A DNA stretch of 64,000 bases from Rhynchosporium graminicola (GCA_900074885.1 FJUW01000046.1:330906-394905), one strand, 5' to 3'. Counted from the first letter of the stretch, positions 11,313 through 23,473 are shown. Notes: generated from the sequence alone by a model not told the origin. Translations and numbers: made by a program.

Positions 11313-13784
11313 AATTATGAGCCAAACAGGACGGATGTCAATTCTAATGTCATGAATGTATTACCACACTTTTTACTGAAGAATCGAACTCAAAATGATG
11401 GCGCTAGGCGGCGAAAGAATAATGTTCAGTGTCCTGCTTTACCTGATTAATAACTCTAAACGCTCTCAAAATCGTGAGACATCTTGTCTATCTCCTCAAT
11501 TTCACTGCAAAACTTATTAGTAAACAGTTCAATTTAGCTAGTATAACATTATCTTCGGACATAATCATACTGGCCTATGTTATTCTGCTTCAAGGTAAGC
11601 ACTTGCCCAAGTGCACGTGTGCTGGTGTATCGACGGCATACCTCGCTGTCTGCTTTGAGCTCATCCGAACGGAGACTCTTTTGTAAGACTGTAAGTCTAG
11701 TGACCGAAAGTATCCAGGAGCTATCAATTATCGAGTACAAGCGAATTGGACTAGAATGGAACGTGAGTCGTTGAGCACGATTGAAGGTTGATCCGAAATG
11801 GTCTCCCACGTTCAGCCTTGTAAGTCGAAATCAGTGCAGAATCTTTTGCCGACGTAATGATCTTCAACTCGGAATCCAGGGCGTTGGAGATTTGATCAAG
11901 CAGCCTAGTCCGGTTCACAAGGCACGCCGACAACTGCATTTCCTACCATTCGATTCAATTCTGGGACGTCTTTAGAGAGTGAGTGGGAATATTCTACCCT
12001 GAAGGCGCTGATATGTTATGCAAACCGGAAGTTAACCTAATAGTGTGCGATTAGAATTGAAGCTTGCCTCCTAGGAGCGCGTTTTCCCCGCTGAACAGGA
12101 AGAACGGTGCGAAAGACGCGACAGTTGATACAATCCTCAGCACCAGCATGTAGTAAAATTTGATATTCGAAAGACACCGAAATGATTTAAGATTGACGAA
12201 TGATGAACTGCCACTAAGTTTTCGAAGATATGATGAAGTGTTGCTGTTGCGCGATGTGAAGCGAGCCGACACAGGACTCGAGAAAAAAATAGATTTAGCG
12301 GTCAATATCTCGGGAGACAATAGTTTCAACAGATTATTGTGTTCAGGAAAAAACCTCTGATAACTTTGCAATGATATCGCGGATGGTGGAACATTGAAAT
12401 GAGTTTTTGCAACACCAGAGATTCATTTGCAAAGTAGGTGGAGAAATCAGAAACTTCGTAGGCTGACTCATACTATGGCCGCAGTGGCAATTCGTGTAAA
12501 GGAAAGACTTGGAATAGTATATGAGTACTATATCATCATTCTTAGTAAAGTCCTATGATAGGTTTGTGACTTTAGAGAACATTTGTCTGTACGTCCCCAA
12601 AGCTACTCATGGCTTTTATGTTGAGTTCAACGCCGAACTAAACAAAACTTGCAGAAATATCTGTAAGATGAGTTGGTGCGAATGTGAATTGCTTTTAAAT
12701 CCGAGATAATTCCTGTCATGGTTTCTTGACTTTGGGCTATTATTTGAGTGAACTTCATATACCAAATCCGCGATCTTTAATTCGTGTGTATGTAAATAAA
12801 TGTTTGAACTGGGCGAGAGAAAGCAACCATCTGCAATATGGAGAAGCGCAAGTGCGAAGTGTCTTTTGATCATACCAATGTCTCGCGGAAGCTTCGTGAC
12901 TTCAATTCGTTACTTAGATGAAAGTCCGGCAATATTTTCGCGATTTTCAGTAAGATCGAGACTGGCGTAGCTCCTGTCCGATGAACTGAAGACTGAAGTC
13001 GCAAAAAAAATCTGTGACTTGTAAGACCTGCAAGTCAAATGTGCCAGAAAGTTTTTTTGACATCGAAATATGGCTCCAGTTATATCCCGAGGCCTTTTCA
13101 TGACTTTGAAATATAGCTTTAGTGAAGTCACGGAAAAGATTCCTGACGCTCAACTGCAACTCTAGAGAAGTCTCAACATAATTTCATGACTTTCAAATGC
13201 TACTATAATGAAGTCTTAATCCTTATGCAAAATTCATACACAGTTTTATGACATGAGCTATGATTGTGAATTATGGAACTCGATATTACAGAGAAACAGC
13301 CCGGCATCGGGATGAGGATGTCATATTTTATAGATGGAATCTGGTTCGGAAACCGTTCGTTATGCGGGTTATTGCGGAGCTAGACTCATGGAAAGTGTCA
13401 TTCGAATCGTCGATGACATAGAATCGAGGAGTCGATATCCATCGATGTATCGTGATTCAATTATTTGGTGAAGTATGAGAACTGGTTGTTAGACTACTAA
13501 CGAATGTAATAGAAGTCGTAGATCTCATGTGAAACCTGAATGTATAATGAGATCTTTGTCGGTTGAGGAAGACTGCAATCCAAGGCACCTTGTAAAGTAG
13601 CTGAGACTTTTCTTTGTAATGGTATTCATTCAATTCATTATTATAGTGAATGCAAACTCGAACAGCATAAACAGTGGTTGCCTTGTAGGTGTGGTGTGGT
13701 GTGGTCAGCTTGGACACAAACAGGCACCGCTCCTCGGTAAAGCGAATTTCGCAGTACGTCTACTCTGATATTGCTCTCCTCTAC
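11313..13784. other. Intergenic region with repeated TCATGACTTT-type modules
   Basis: About 2.5 kb with no supportable coding gene. Between about 12,560 and 13,260 many short TGACTT / AAGTCA words recur, including two 32-bp modules at 13098-13129 and 13184-13215 that both begin TCATGACTTT and end TGAAGTC. No promoter elements of the U6 gene were identified with confidence just upstream of 13785; no good TATA box sits at -30. Confidence 0.5.
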
Positions 13785-13996
13785 GTCCTTCGGGACATTT
13801 GGTGTACGTACATCCACTCCATGCGCAGCGCAGCAATCGCATACTAACGTGCATTATAGCAATTTGAAACGATACAGAGAAGATTAGCATGGCCCCTGCA
13901 CTAAGGATGAGTAAGTTACTCCATCAGTAATGTCTGTCTGATTAAGTACTAATTATACCGCAGCACGCTCAATCAAAGAGAAGCTACCAATTTTTT
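13785..13996 (+). ncRNA. U6: U6 spliceosomal snRNA gene interrupted by two spliceosomal introns
   Basis: Three exons join to an approximately 103-nt U6 RNA: 13785-13803 (5' stem-loop GTCCTTCGGGAC), 13860-13910 and 13964-13996. The central exon carries the invariant catalytic segments GATACAGAGA (13871-13880), the AGC triad (13886-13888) and GGCCCCTGC of the internal stem-loop. The last exon starts CACGCTCAATCAAAG and ends in a T6 run. Intron 1 (13804-13859, 56 nt) begins GTACGT, has a perfect TACTAAC branch site and ends TAG. Intron 2 (13911-13963, 53 nt) begins GTAAGT, has TACTAAT and ends CAG. Removing both restores an uninterrupted fungal U6. U6 introns are known from Schizosaccharomyces pombe and some other fungi. 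The RNA pairs with U4 and U2 and forms the splicing active site. Confidence 0.95.
13991..13996 (+). terminator. RNA polymerase III terminator of U6
   Basis: A run of six T on the coding strand directly follows the U6 3' sequence AAGCTACCAA, as expected for Pol III termination and the oligo-U tail bound by the Lsm2-8 ring. Confidence 0.85.
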
Positions 13997-15064
13997 CGAC
14001 AATTTACTTTTATTTTTATTTTTGCTTCCTGCCACTTCCCGAAATTTACCCGTTATTTTCAACACCATAAGGTGGCCTGACTACTCCTCATCTAAGCCTC
14101 AGGCTCGAGGTCAACCAGGCAGGAGGTGGGGCTATAGACTGGAAGAGGCAAAACAAGGCTAAGCGAACAATGCCGAACGCGCAGAGCTTTCACGCTATTT
14201 TGACGGATTAGAGCTTGTTTGAGGTACGCGATCCATCTAGGACCACTCAAACCACGAATGGAAAGCCGCATTCTTCAGACACATCCAGTTCTCGACCATC
14301 TACTCATAAGACCTATTTCAAGCCATCTTCGTAATATAGGCTTATCCTGTCGCAATAGCGCTATTACCACTCAGAATTCATCATGGATGATCAACAATCT
14401 ACCGGGCTTGGTGGGCAAGTGGGCAAGCCTGGCTGGCAAATTTCCATATCGATTCATTAGCGAGATGCACTGTTGTCGTGAACTCCACGAGCGACCCAGT
14501 GACAAGCAGCCAGTCTACACGTGCCCGGTGACAACTATGAAACTGAGAAAGATTATGATAATCACCACTATTAGGTGTAGTGTGCACGGAAAAGTCTGAT
14601 TATCTTGTGGCTAAAGCTAAGTATATAATATACGCACTTCTCAGTACTATAAGCCTCGTGCAACACCAGAATTCCGACATAATCAGCACGTCTAATTCAG
14701 ATTTAGGAATTGCATTGAAATCGGAAGACATTCTACATGAATTCAGTTTACAATTGATATCAGTGACACTCGTGAGCTCAAAGTCTGTGCGGAACTGAAA
14801 ACATCTTCTAGCCGCCCACATCTTCGGCTCAATGGAGCTTGAAACATTATGAGGGTTCGAAGTATAGTATTGGTCACAAAGATGACCAACGAAAGGTCGC
14901 TATCACAAGATCCCCACTTGTGTTTGTATACCTGGTGTCACCGTGTTACAAAGCTGAGGGGTCCTCATCGTGTACATCTTTCTTGCTGGCAGTGATTGCA
15001 TCTCAAAATGTTAACGCTGGCAACATCTTCGCTTTTACCACATCGATCCGATAGATACGCGAAA
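13997..15064. other. Intergenic region between U6 and the APH-like pseudogene
   Basis: About 1.07 kb with no supportable gene. A GGCTCGAGGTC sequence near 14101 loosely resembles a Pol III B box (consensus GGTTCGANTCC) at a distance where some fungal U6 genes have one, but it has about three mismatches. Open stretches near 14,220-14,600 have no recognisable domain. Confidence 0.4.
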
Positions 15065-15782
15065 ATGAACGATGAACAGAAAAGCGATGCACAGATGGCT
15101 TGTGAGCGAGAATATTACACTTCTGGCACAACACCTGGGAAACGAAGTCTAGCACCGCACGAATACAAAACCATCCAAGAAGGCGATATCTATATCCCAC
15201 TTCCCAACAAGGAGAGGCTTGAAAACGCACATCACTGCCTGGAATTCATTCGAAAAAACACTGATATCCCCGTTCTGGATGTGGTTTCTTTCTGCGAGAA
15301 AGAAGGGGCATGCTAGGCACTCGTCTGGTCGAAAATGCGGTGGTGTTAAAGCATCTTTCGGAGGCGGATCGATTAAAGGTGGTGCCCGAAGTGCGAAAGC
15401 ATATCGCAACTCTTTAATCCCTCGAAAGGCATTACCCTCAAGGACCTATGGGCATCCTATGCCGCCTCCCCTGGCCACGATGAGATCGATTCAGGTTGAT
15501 GGCACGAAATATGAAGCTTCCTCTGCCAACAATGAAGTCTTCCGCTTCTGCCACTGCGACCTCTCGTGCACAAATATCTTTGTCGATCCTATATCGTTCA
15601 AGGCAGTTGGTATCATCGATTGGGAGGTAGGTAAAGGAGAAGTCAATTCGCTCGTATTTTTGCATTCTGGGGGTTTCATTGACGTGATATACTATATCCT
15701 CAAGGTAATGGAAATTACCTCACTCCCATTGCGTTACAGTACAGTGGATTTTAGTCCGACTGTTCATGGAATTCCATACTAG
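15065..15782 (+). pseudogene. Aminoglycoside phosphotransferase (APH/choline-kinase-like) family pseudogene
   Basis: From the ATG at 15065 the first 83 codons read as the N-terminus of a fungal APH-family protein (LPNKERLENAHHCLEFIRKN), then stop at TAG 15314. The homologous sequence continues in another frame as RLVENAVVLKHLSEADRLK and VVPEVRKHIATL to a TAA near 15416, which would be CAA before a C-to-T change. It then shifts again to the kinase-like catalytic core: the HCDLSCTNIF Brenner-type loop (H-x-D-x4-N) and GIIDWE metal-binding motif near 15559-15627. After IIDWE a GTAGGT donor-like site appears, but no clean downstream exon; a possible tail (EFKQTKRFWEARRKSPEV) lies at about 15,817-15,880. 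Frameshifts plus stops show decay. Members of this large fungal family have mostly unknown substrates. Confidence 0.8.
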
Positions 15783-17945
15783 CTGAATGCGGATGCCTCG
15801 GGCGGCCAAAGCCTCCCACAAGAATTCAAGCAGACGAAAAGATTCTGGGAAGCTCGACGAAAGTCGCCAGAGGTCTTGTGTGAGTGAGAGCAGGCGAAAG
15901 CTTTTCCAATATCAGTACATTCACATGCGAATACTACACTTTCTGCAACCCTAAAGTACCTATGGCGGTGCGTTCCTTGGCCCCCTTTAACCTCTGGAAT
16001 GACGGAGGCGAATCTAGCGTTATGATATCTAGCTGATCATCGTGAACACTGCTCTTTCAAACATATCATCTGCTGGCTGGCCTGCCAGTCACTTGTCTGC
16101 CAGAATATCTACTGTACTCGGATTCATGGACGGTTTCCGGACTAGGCTCACGAGATCCATTTTAGGGGTTGGAGCAGGAGTCCTCCGTGGTTCAATGGTG
16201 GTGGACTTGGACTTGATGTTTTATTACCAAGTTGGTGCTAGAAACAACGCAGCTGGGACCCTGCCTTCGAGTGGTGGAGCACATCGTGGTTAATTCGCGA
16301 CATGATCCGCCGTTTCCCATTTTTTAATAACTATTTGAAGTGTAATAGGTTTTGGTGACAGTACTGTTTGATATCTTTGAAAATGGAGAGAATATCCTTA
16401 TAATTGAAAGTGGTTATCCAAAGAATTTTCTAACGTACATGAAAGCAAGATTTCACGAGTCTTGGGTGCCATTTACAACAGCAGAAATCCCTGTCAGTAG
16501 ATGGAACCTCATGATGAAGAGGATTCGAGAAAGTTGATCATGAGTGATTTCGAGTCCAGTGTCCAAATCTAGTGTTACGCATAATTCCATAAACATGGCA
16601 TAATGCAGGCGCACCTCGGGTGCGATCACTGCTTCAGCTGTTCAATGAAGAAATACTCGGTCGTCACAGAGTTGAACCTCCCGGCCCGGGGGCCGGAGTC
16701 GGTTTTGAACGATGATATCTGGTCAGAAATCGCCTGCGAACCTACCATTAATTGGCAGAGACCCTTCAAGGACCCGAGGAGTAGACATTTGAATGACGAG
16801 GGGGTCAACGCTCTAGAGGTTCCTTCAGCACTTGATACTAAACACTATTCGTTATCGGATTTTGCTAGTTCTAGAGTACAGTCTACAGCAGTAGTCGTCA
16901 GCGAAACCTAAGACTATACATTTCGGCGCTGACCAATCTACTATCAGGTATTTATGTGACTTGGAGATATCAGCAATTTAGGTACCTAGACATTCTCTTC
17001 ATGGCACCTACCTAACAATAACCTACCTCTATTTTTAATTAAACGGAAAAAAATGTAATCATCCCGTACTAGGTAAGATAATACCTAGGGTAGAGTGTTC
17101 TACGACGGACCGCTCGGTGACTACATAATCGGGCACCGTTGCATCGACCGTCAGACAACCACGATTAGTATCCACAGGAGACTGGCCCGCCGATTATCTA
17201 TAAACAGATCTACTTGGCAAAATGGAAGTCGCCGCGGTTTCTTATTATGATTTCTGATTGACACTTAATCGAAGATTATGTAAGTATCAGGCTCACTATG
17301 GCCAGCCTTGGATTCGACGTACTCTACTCGTATAATATCATTATCATTTGACACGTGGGGCTGCAGGTCAGGTCAGGTCAAGTACAGTATAAAGTGTAGG
17401 TACGTTGCGGGAACATTACGTCGATGTGATATTCGCGACTGGCCCGCCCGCCCTGCCATATGCATGCCCGGCCACGCCTTACGAGCCGCGAATCAAGGAA
17501 CGAGCAACCGACAAAACTCGAATCGAAATATAAGGCATCTATCTATCTATTTGTTTGCGTCTGTACTTCAACCCTCTCCATCCTATTGAGGTAAATAAGC
17601 AAGCGCCTTGAGGTTCAGAATCGCCCTGTCCACTCCAGCATCACCTTCCACAGCTATTGCGAAGTCGATGCAATTGCCACGTCCCTAGTAAAGCTCTGTT
17701 TGCAGCTTCCACTACGAATCACGATTTCCCCCCGAAGCTGCACGAAGCTGCCACACGAAACTTCGATCATCACCTCATTCAAAAAACCGCAAGGAACCCG
17801 TCGACTTCATCCGGAAAAGTTCGCAACTCACAACTTGACCACCCCTCCAAGATAACCCCTCCATACCTCGCTCGCTCGTAACCTGCCTGCGATCTCTCTT
17901 TACGACACAAATCAGCGACTTCTACAACCTTCGACAATCTACGCC
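15783..17945. other. Intergenic region upstream of TPS1
   Basis: About 2.2 kb. Small open frames at 16352-16537 and 16603-16911 on the plus strand have no recognised domain and are not called. A triple AGGTC direct repeat lies near 17365-17381. The last 250 bases are pyrimidine-rich leader sequence of TPS1 and contain two CCCCT words (17842-17846, 17856-17860) that match the stress-response element core in reverse; whether they lie in promoter or 5' UTR is unknown. Confidence 0.45.
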
Positions 17946-19600
17946 ATGCCTTCAGTAGAAGAGCCAAATGTGCAAGGCAGATTACTGTTGGTCTCCAATA
18001 GACTGCCCATCACCATCAAACGCTCCGACGATGGGTCATACAGTTTTTCCATGTCATCTGGTGGTCTAGTCACAGGTCTAAGTGGCCTGTCAAAGACGAC
18101 CACCTTCCAATGGTATGGCTGGCCTGGCTTGGAGGTTCCAGAGGCAGAAGCCGGACCTATGGTCAAGAGACTCAAGGATGAACATGGCGCAGTCCCTGTA
18201 TTCATCGATGATGAGCTGGCAGACCGGCATTATAATGGCTTCTCCAGTAGGTCAACTTCCCGGGACAACAAGAAGTTTGCTAATGAAGATCTCAGACTCT
18301 ATCCTCTGGCCTCTCTTCCATTACCACCCAGGAGAGATCACCTTCGACGAGTCAGCATGGGAGGCATACAAGGAAGTCAACAGACTGTTTGCAAAGACTA
18401 TGGCGAAGGACGTACGAGACGGGGATTTGATCTGGGTACACGACTACCATTTGATGCTCTTGCCAGAGATGCTACGAGAGGAGATTGGCACGTCGAAGAA
18501 GAATGTCAAGATCGGCTTCTTCCTACATACGCCATTCCCTAGTAGTGAGATCTACAGAATTCTGCCAGTCCGAGAACAGCTTCTCCTTGGAGTCCTCCAC
18601 TGCGATCTGATCGGTTTCCATACTTATGATTACGCACGGCATTTTTTGAGCAGTTGTTCCCGAATCTTGTGAGTACAACCTGCAGCCTCTATATATTTAG
18701 TGTACTTGACTGATTTGGAACAGAGAAACACCAACAACTCCAAACGGTGTCGAGTTCCGCGGAAAATACGTCACAGTCGCTGCTTTTCCCATCGGAATCG
18801 ATCCCGAGAAATTCATCGAAGGTTTACAGAAGAAGTCTGTTCAAGACCGCATCGCCGTCTTAGAACGCAAATTCGAAGGTGTCAAATTGATCGTCGGAGT
18901 CGACAGACTAGATTACATCAAAGGTGTTCCTCAAAAGCTGCACGCCCTCGAAGTTTTCCTTTCAGAGCATCCAGAATGGATCGGCAAAGTTGTGCTCGTC
19001 CAGGTCGCAGTGCCCAGTCGTCAAGACGTCGAAGAATACCAGAATCTGAGAGCTGTTGTCAACGAGCTCGTTGGCAGGATCAACGGCAGATTCGGCACTA
19101 TTGAATTCATGCCTATCCATTTCTTGCACCAGTCTGTTAACTTCGATGAGTTGACGGCGTTGTATGCTGTTTCGGATGCTTGTTTGGTGTCTTCAACGCG
19201 CGATGGTATGAATTTGGTCTCGTACGAATACATCGCTACGCAACGAAAGCGTCATGGAGTCATGATCCTGTCGGAGTTTACAGGTGCGGCTCAATCACTC
19301 AACGGCTCTTTGATTGTCAATCCTTGGAATACCGAAGAACTTGCCGGCGCTATCCATGATGCTGTAACGATGTCTCCTGAGCAGCGCGAGATTAACTTCA
19401 AGAAGCTTGAGAAGTACGTCTTCAAATACACGAGTGCGTGGTGGGGAGAATCGTTTGTGAGCGAGCTGGTGAGGATCAGTGAGCATGCGGATAAGAAGCA
19501 GAAGAGAGTTGGTGGCGCTACAGCTACTGGTGCTGCAGGCAAGATGCAGGAAATTGCTGGAAACGTCAGAGATATGGTTTTGGGCAAGGAAAATGAGTGA
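17946..19600 (+). CDS. TPS1: Alpha,alpha-trehalose-phosphate synthase (UDP-forming), Tps1
   Basis: Three exons (17946-18246, 18296-18668, 18724-19600; introns 49 and 55 nt) give 516 residues, the normal length for fungal Tps1. The enzyme transfers glucose from UDP-glucose to glucose-6-phosphate to make trehalose-6-phosphate, the first step of trehalose synthesis, in the cytosol. GT20 family marks are visible: the RLLLVSNRLPIT start, SGGLVTGLSGL loop, FQWYGWPG, HDYHLMLLPEML, FLHTPFPSSEIYR, the catalytic GVDRLDYIKGVPQK (donor-binding Arg and Lys) and DGMNLVSYEY (acidic residue contacting UDP-glucose). There is no trehalose-phosphatase domain, so this is the synthase and not a Tps2/Tps3 type. 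Two CCCCT stress-element-like words lie about 90-105 bases before the ATG. Nothing is broken. Confidence 0.97.
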
Positions 19601-22069
19601 TAAGGAGCAGTGATGAGTTGATGGCATGGACGGAGAAGATGAGTTGTTACGATACCAAAGTGAGCTTCGCTTGCAAGCCTTTAGGCGTTTAATGAATGCA
19701 TTTTGCCATAAAATTAAGGCCCTGCTCTGTGAGCTCAGTAATTTTCCAAACAGGAAGAGGCGTTTTCCAACCGTTGTGACATAAGATGTATGGTACTCTT
19801 CCTGGATGCTCATCTAGAGACGATTTTTTGGAGGATCCATGCTAGATCTCAGCCGGGGCTTGTCAACAAATAGAGTAGGATCGAAATCTGGGGAAACGTT
19901 CCCGTTCCTTCCTCAGCGTTGAGAACGATGATTGAAGAAGCTGCTCTTTCCAATCCTTCCTCTCTTTAACATCATCACCACCACTTAAACAATCTTTTGG
20001 TTACTGTCACTATCAATATAACTATCCTCGTTCTGACCATTGTCAATATCAATATCAGTGTCACTCGAGGTGAGAAATTCGTCTTCAGTGAAGTAGAAAC
20101 CTGCTAGGTATAATACACAACTCGATTTTAATGTCCAAAATACATCTCGCGACATTACACAAGGAATAGTTCAAAGTCACGCAAGCTTTTGATGACTTTA
20201 CTATGAGTTATAATCCAGGATGAATTTACAATAAGCTTGTTAAAATCGGTCCGCTGGAGATCAATTTCCTCTGCCTCGCCAGCCCGTTCTTGTCGTCATT
20301 AGTATGGCTTTTTGTCGGCGTGGGGTCACTTTCTGCAGCAAGATAACTAACTTTTTAACGATTGAAGTTTCTCTGATCCTCAATTAGTGAAGTAAATTAA
20401 CCCTGGCTTTGAGATTTAATTTCGGCTTTTGATATGGAATATCTTATTTCATGAGGTATGTAGCGGTAAGCTTGTGTCACAACTGATTAGCTACCGAGCT
20501 ACTTTATGAAACTTCATAGATCTCCCTCGGTAGGCCTGTAGACATCTTATAATCTATCACTCTATCTGCGAGAATTAATCTAAAGTATAGTGTATTTCTT
20601 GAAACACTCTAAATAGCAGTCACAATCACTTTCTAATGATCACTCTCGTGGGGAGTAACCTCTATAAAGCTAGCGGGACATAATCGCTCGCAGTGGTATT
20701 TGGATATTTTGAACGAGTGAGAAATCGGTAGAGTGTGTTTCCCTGCGGTGTGGAGTTAATAAGGGCGATAGACTTAAAGGTGACAGACTTAAAGGCGATA
20801 GACTATTGGTTTATCGCCGACTCTGCCATTCTCTGAAGAGAAGTCATTCCCGGATGATGGGAGTAGACACGAGGAGTATGATGGGCTTGAGCGCTCTTAG
20901 GGGAGAAGGGAGAGATCTGACTACTACAGAAGACAGTAGAACTTTGACTATTGCTGCCGAGTGGTGTTATAGAATTATGTGCGACGACTGGGTAGACTTG
21001 ATCGTCTTTGCTGTTTGTTATTAGGGTTTTTTTTTTTAGCTAGAGATAGCATTACTGATGGATCTTTCAGAATTACAGCTCTGAAAAGAGGTAGAGAGCG
21101 TACAATGGAAAGTGCTCATTCCACGTTATTAAACATTTGAGTGTAGCGTGTTCTTGTTGTTGTTGCCTCCGCCTCGCTTAACAAAAGCGAATGCGGAACA
21201 GCTAGATGAAGGTATGGAGGTAGTATTGAGCTGATAATCGCTTAGCTGACTAGCAATTCATGATATTCGGTTGCCGGCAATCCTCATCTTCGGATAGACC
21301 GAGGCAGAGCGAGGTTGCCTTGAAATATGTCCGGTGAATAGGCAAGGTATCGTCGTCCAGAGCCAGGGTTTCTACTCGACAAAGCCCTTCCTAAATTCTA
21401 CAATTTCTAGATACTAACTACGTCATATCTACTACCATTTTCATGACTCTGCAAGCTGTTATAGTATGTGTCCTGATATGACTAAGCGACTTTCAATCGG
21501 CAGCCCAGTCCGAACTTACCGAGGACGAATTTTGCCCCGCCTCGGAGAGGGATTCACTGTAGTTTGGTTCATCAATACCTATAACGTTAGAAGGTTCTGG
21601 TCGAAAAGAATGACACGAGAATGCTCCAGAAAATTGCCTTAAGTAACGTCGTCACGACACTGCTTTACTAGGTACTTGTGGTTAACTTTACGCAATATTG
21701 ATACCATACCGGCCACTGTTAAGCGAAGTTAAAACAATTCTTCTTTGACAAGGTAGGCGTAGTATTTTCCAGGTCGCGACGCAGAAGAAGGAGACCCTGT
21801 TTAATTATGTACGGTCTCTGCACGCCATAGCTCTCGTTACATTAGCTATCAAAGCATTATTTTTAGGGCTCCTGTTTTTCACTATAAATCGAAGCGCTTC
21901 CCGAGATAAACTGCTCTGACTAGACAAAAATGCAACTTTGAACCCGAAGAAATCACTGGTGTGGTACTAAGATCGAAGCTACACGATCCATCAGACACTA
22001 CCTAGATATTAATGAAAATGAAATATTCTAGACTTTACTAAAACCAAAGCTTTCCATTCTTCCCAGTTG
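19601..22069. other. Long intergenic region after TPS1
   Basis: About 2.5 kb with no supportable gene. It contains the 15-bp tandem repeat listed separately and an AAAGTCACG / TGATGACTTT pair near 20172-20200 resembling the modules at 13098-13215. An open frame at about 20,806-21,024 lacks an ATG start and any recognised domain. Confidence 0.45.
20765..20809. repeat. Three 15-bp tandem repeats
   Basis: Units GCGATAGACTTAAAG, GTGACAGACTTAAAG and GCGATAGACTATTGG lie head to tail. They are imperfect and isolated; no function is suggested. Confidence 0.7.
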
Positions 22070-22669
22070 ATGAATGCAACATCGACGGCTTCACCATATC
22101 AAATTATCAGATCCCAACTCGTTCAAACAATCGCCGTATACTCAATCTCATCTAAGTCCAAGGTCCCATCAACTCAAAATTCAGCCCCAGTCGCAAATCT
22201 ACTTCCATTACATAGCACTGTAGTAGAAGCGGAACCGGAGCACGAAGCACCTCAGAACAAGCTACTCAATTCCGCCTGTTCCCTTCTAGAAACGTCGCTT
22301 GAGATTGGCGAGAGCAACCACTCTCAGAAACTTGTGTATGATTATTGGACCAACGGAGTGAATATGTGCTGCTTGTTGCTGTGCTTCTTGTTCCTCATGC
22401 TTCACTTAGTAACGAACGAGCTACCGAACGACCAAGCCGCACAGATCGAAACACCTTACATCTCAAATGCCTTTAAACTTGCCATGGGTTTGATAGCTTT
22501 GTGGCAGTGGCTGCTTTCAAAATTTCGGAATTCTTTTCGTTATTGCATACAGCGAGTCGTTCATGCCGTCTTCACCAAAAGTCGGCAGAGGGAAAACATG
22601 ACACTGGGTTTGCAGGGTGGAATTGACCCGCAACTAAGTTCAAAGATATTAATCTCCTTCGACACTTGA
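22070..22669 (+). CDS. Hypothetical protein with one or two predicted membrane segments
   Basis: An uninterrupted frame from ATG 22070 encodes 199 residues. It matches no family I recognise. The N-terminal 100 residues are polar and low in charge, without a signal peptide. A strongly hydrophobic stretch (NMCCLLLCFLFLMLHLV) at about 106-122 and a second apolar segment (AFKLAMGLIALWQWLLS) at about 142-158 suggest a small two-pass membrane protein with a basic C-terminal part. Support is only frame length, a proper ATG and the hydrophobic segments; it stands alone with over 800 bases of non-coding sequence on each side. It could be a chance frame or a lineage-specific gene. Confidence 0.4.
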   Translation: MNATSTASPYQIIRSQLVQTIAVYSISSKSKVPSTQNSAPVANLLPLHSTVVEAEPEHEAPQNKLLNSACSLLETSLEIGESNHSQKLVYDYWTNGVNMCCLLLCFLFLMLHLVTNELPNDQAAQIETPYISNAFKLAMGLIALWQWLLSKFRNSFRYCIQRVVHAVFTKSRQRENMTLGLQGGIDPQLSSKILISFDT

Positions 22670-23473
22670 TAACTTGAAAATTTCACCTAACCATGGGCTA
22701 AGTACTTTCGCTCGGATTCGGCATGCTCACCACCCGCAAGAATTGGCTCAAAATTTCCGTTTGGCTGGCCCTGTGCTAGCCCATGTAGTACCCGACACCT
22801 TGAGGGCACTTCCAAAATTGAAAAATTCATAGCGATATTTATGACCAACAAAGTATTAGCACTCAAAACTTCCTCCACACTCCTTCGAACTTATCGAACA
22901 CCTTCGAGGCTCCCGCTGTTTAATGTAAGTGGAGTTTTTCGGATTCTCATATAGCCTGAGGCAGGAAGCTAAAAGCTCATCGAGGAACGATCGTTATCGT
23001 GCCAAAGATGTGTGAGATGTCATGAGAGCGCGATACTCAGTGTTAAGTACGTTGAATGTTTCATAGTAGTCCTTGTAGCAAATGAGGAGATTCATATTTT
23101 TGGATGTTTCCCAGGCTCAGCCGCGCTTGACTGTCGCAGGGATCCTGCCGCCGTGGGACCCGCGCGCTTCTTAGTTTACTTTTCATTAGGTGCTCGCCAA
23201 AATGTCGACGCGCTCTACACGACTCCCTCCACATTCTCTCGTACGGATTGACGTTGTCTTCCATGTAATCCTTATTTTTCCTTGCTACTATAGCAATTCG
23301 ACTAAGGATGATTGACCCATGCTGGCTGTCGATCGGCCGCGTTTTGCCGCCGCGTCGCACTGTAACTCGCCCGGCCAGCCTCTCAGTAGTCCATCACTTT
23401 TGACCGACGATCAGTCACGCAACCATCCATACCATATACCTGCCACTCGTCCCTCCCAGAATTCTTCCAGAAT
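22670..23473. other. Intergenic region upstream of the DUF7924-type gene
   Basis: About 0.8 kb. Open stretches on both strands have no recognised domain. Nothing else is seen. Confidence 0.4.

Noticed and set aside
14101..14111. Downstream B box for the U6 gene
   Set aside because: Too many mismatches to the Pol III B-box consensus to call; mentioned only as a candidate.
14219..14599. Open frame of 126 codons on the plus strand downstream of U6
   Set aside because: It lacks an ATG start at its beginning, has no recognisable domain, and its amino acid pattern looks random.
16603..16911. Possible small gene upstream of TPS1
   Set aside because: Frame is open but short, unsupported by any domain, codon pattern or splice structure.
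20806..21024. Plus-strand open frame of 72 codons
   Set aside because: Starts with TTG only, low-complexity content, adjacent to a tandem repeat; no support.
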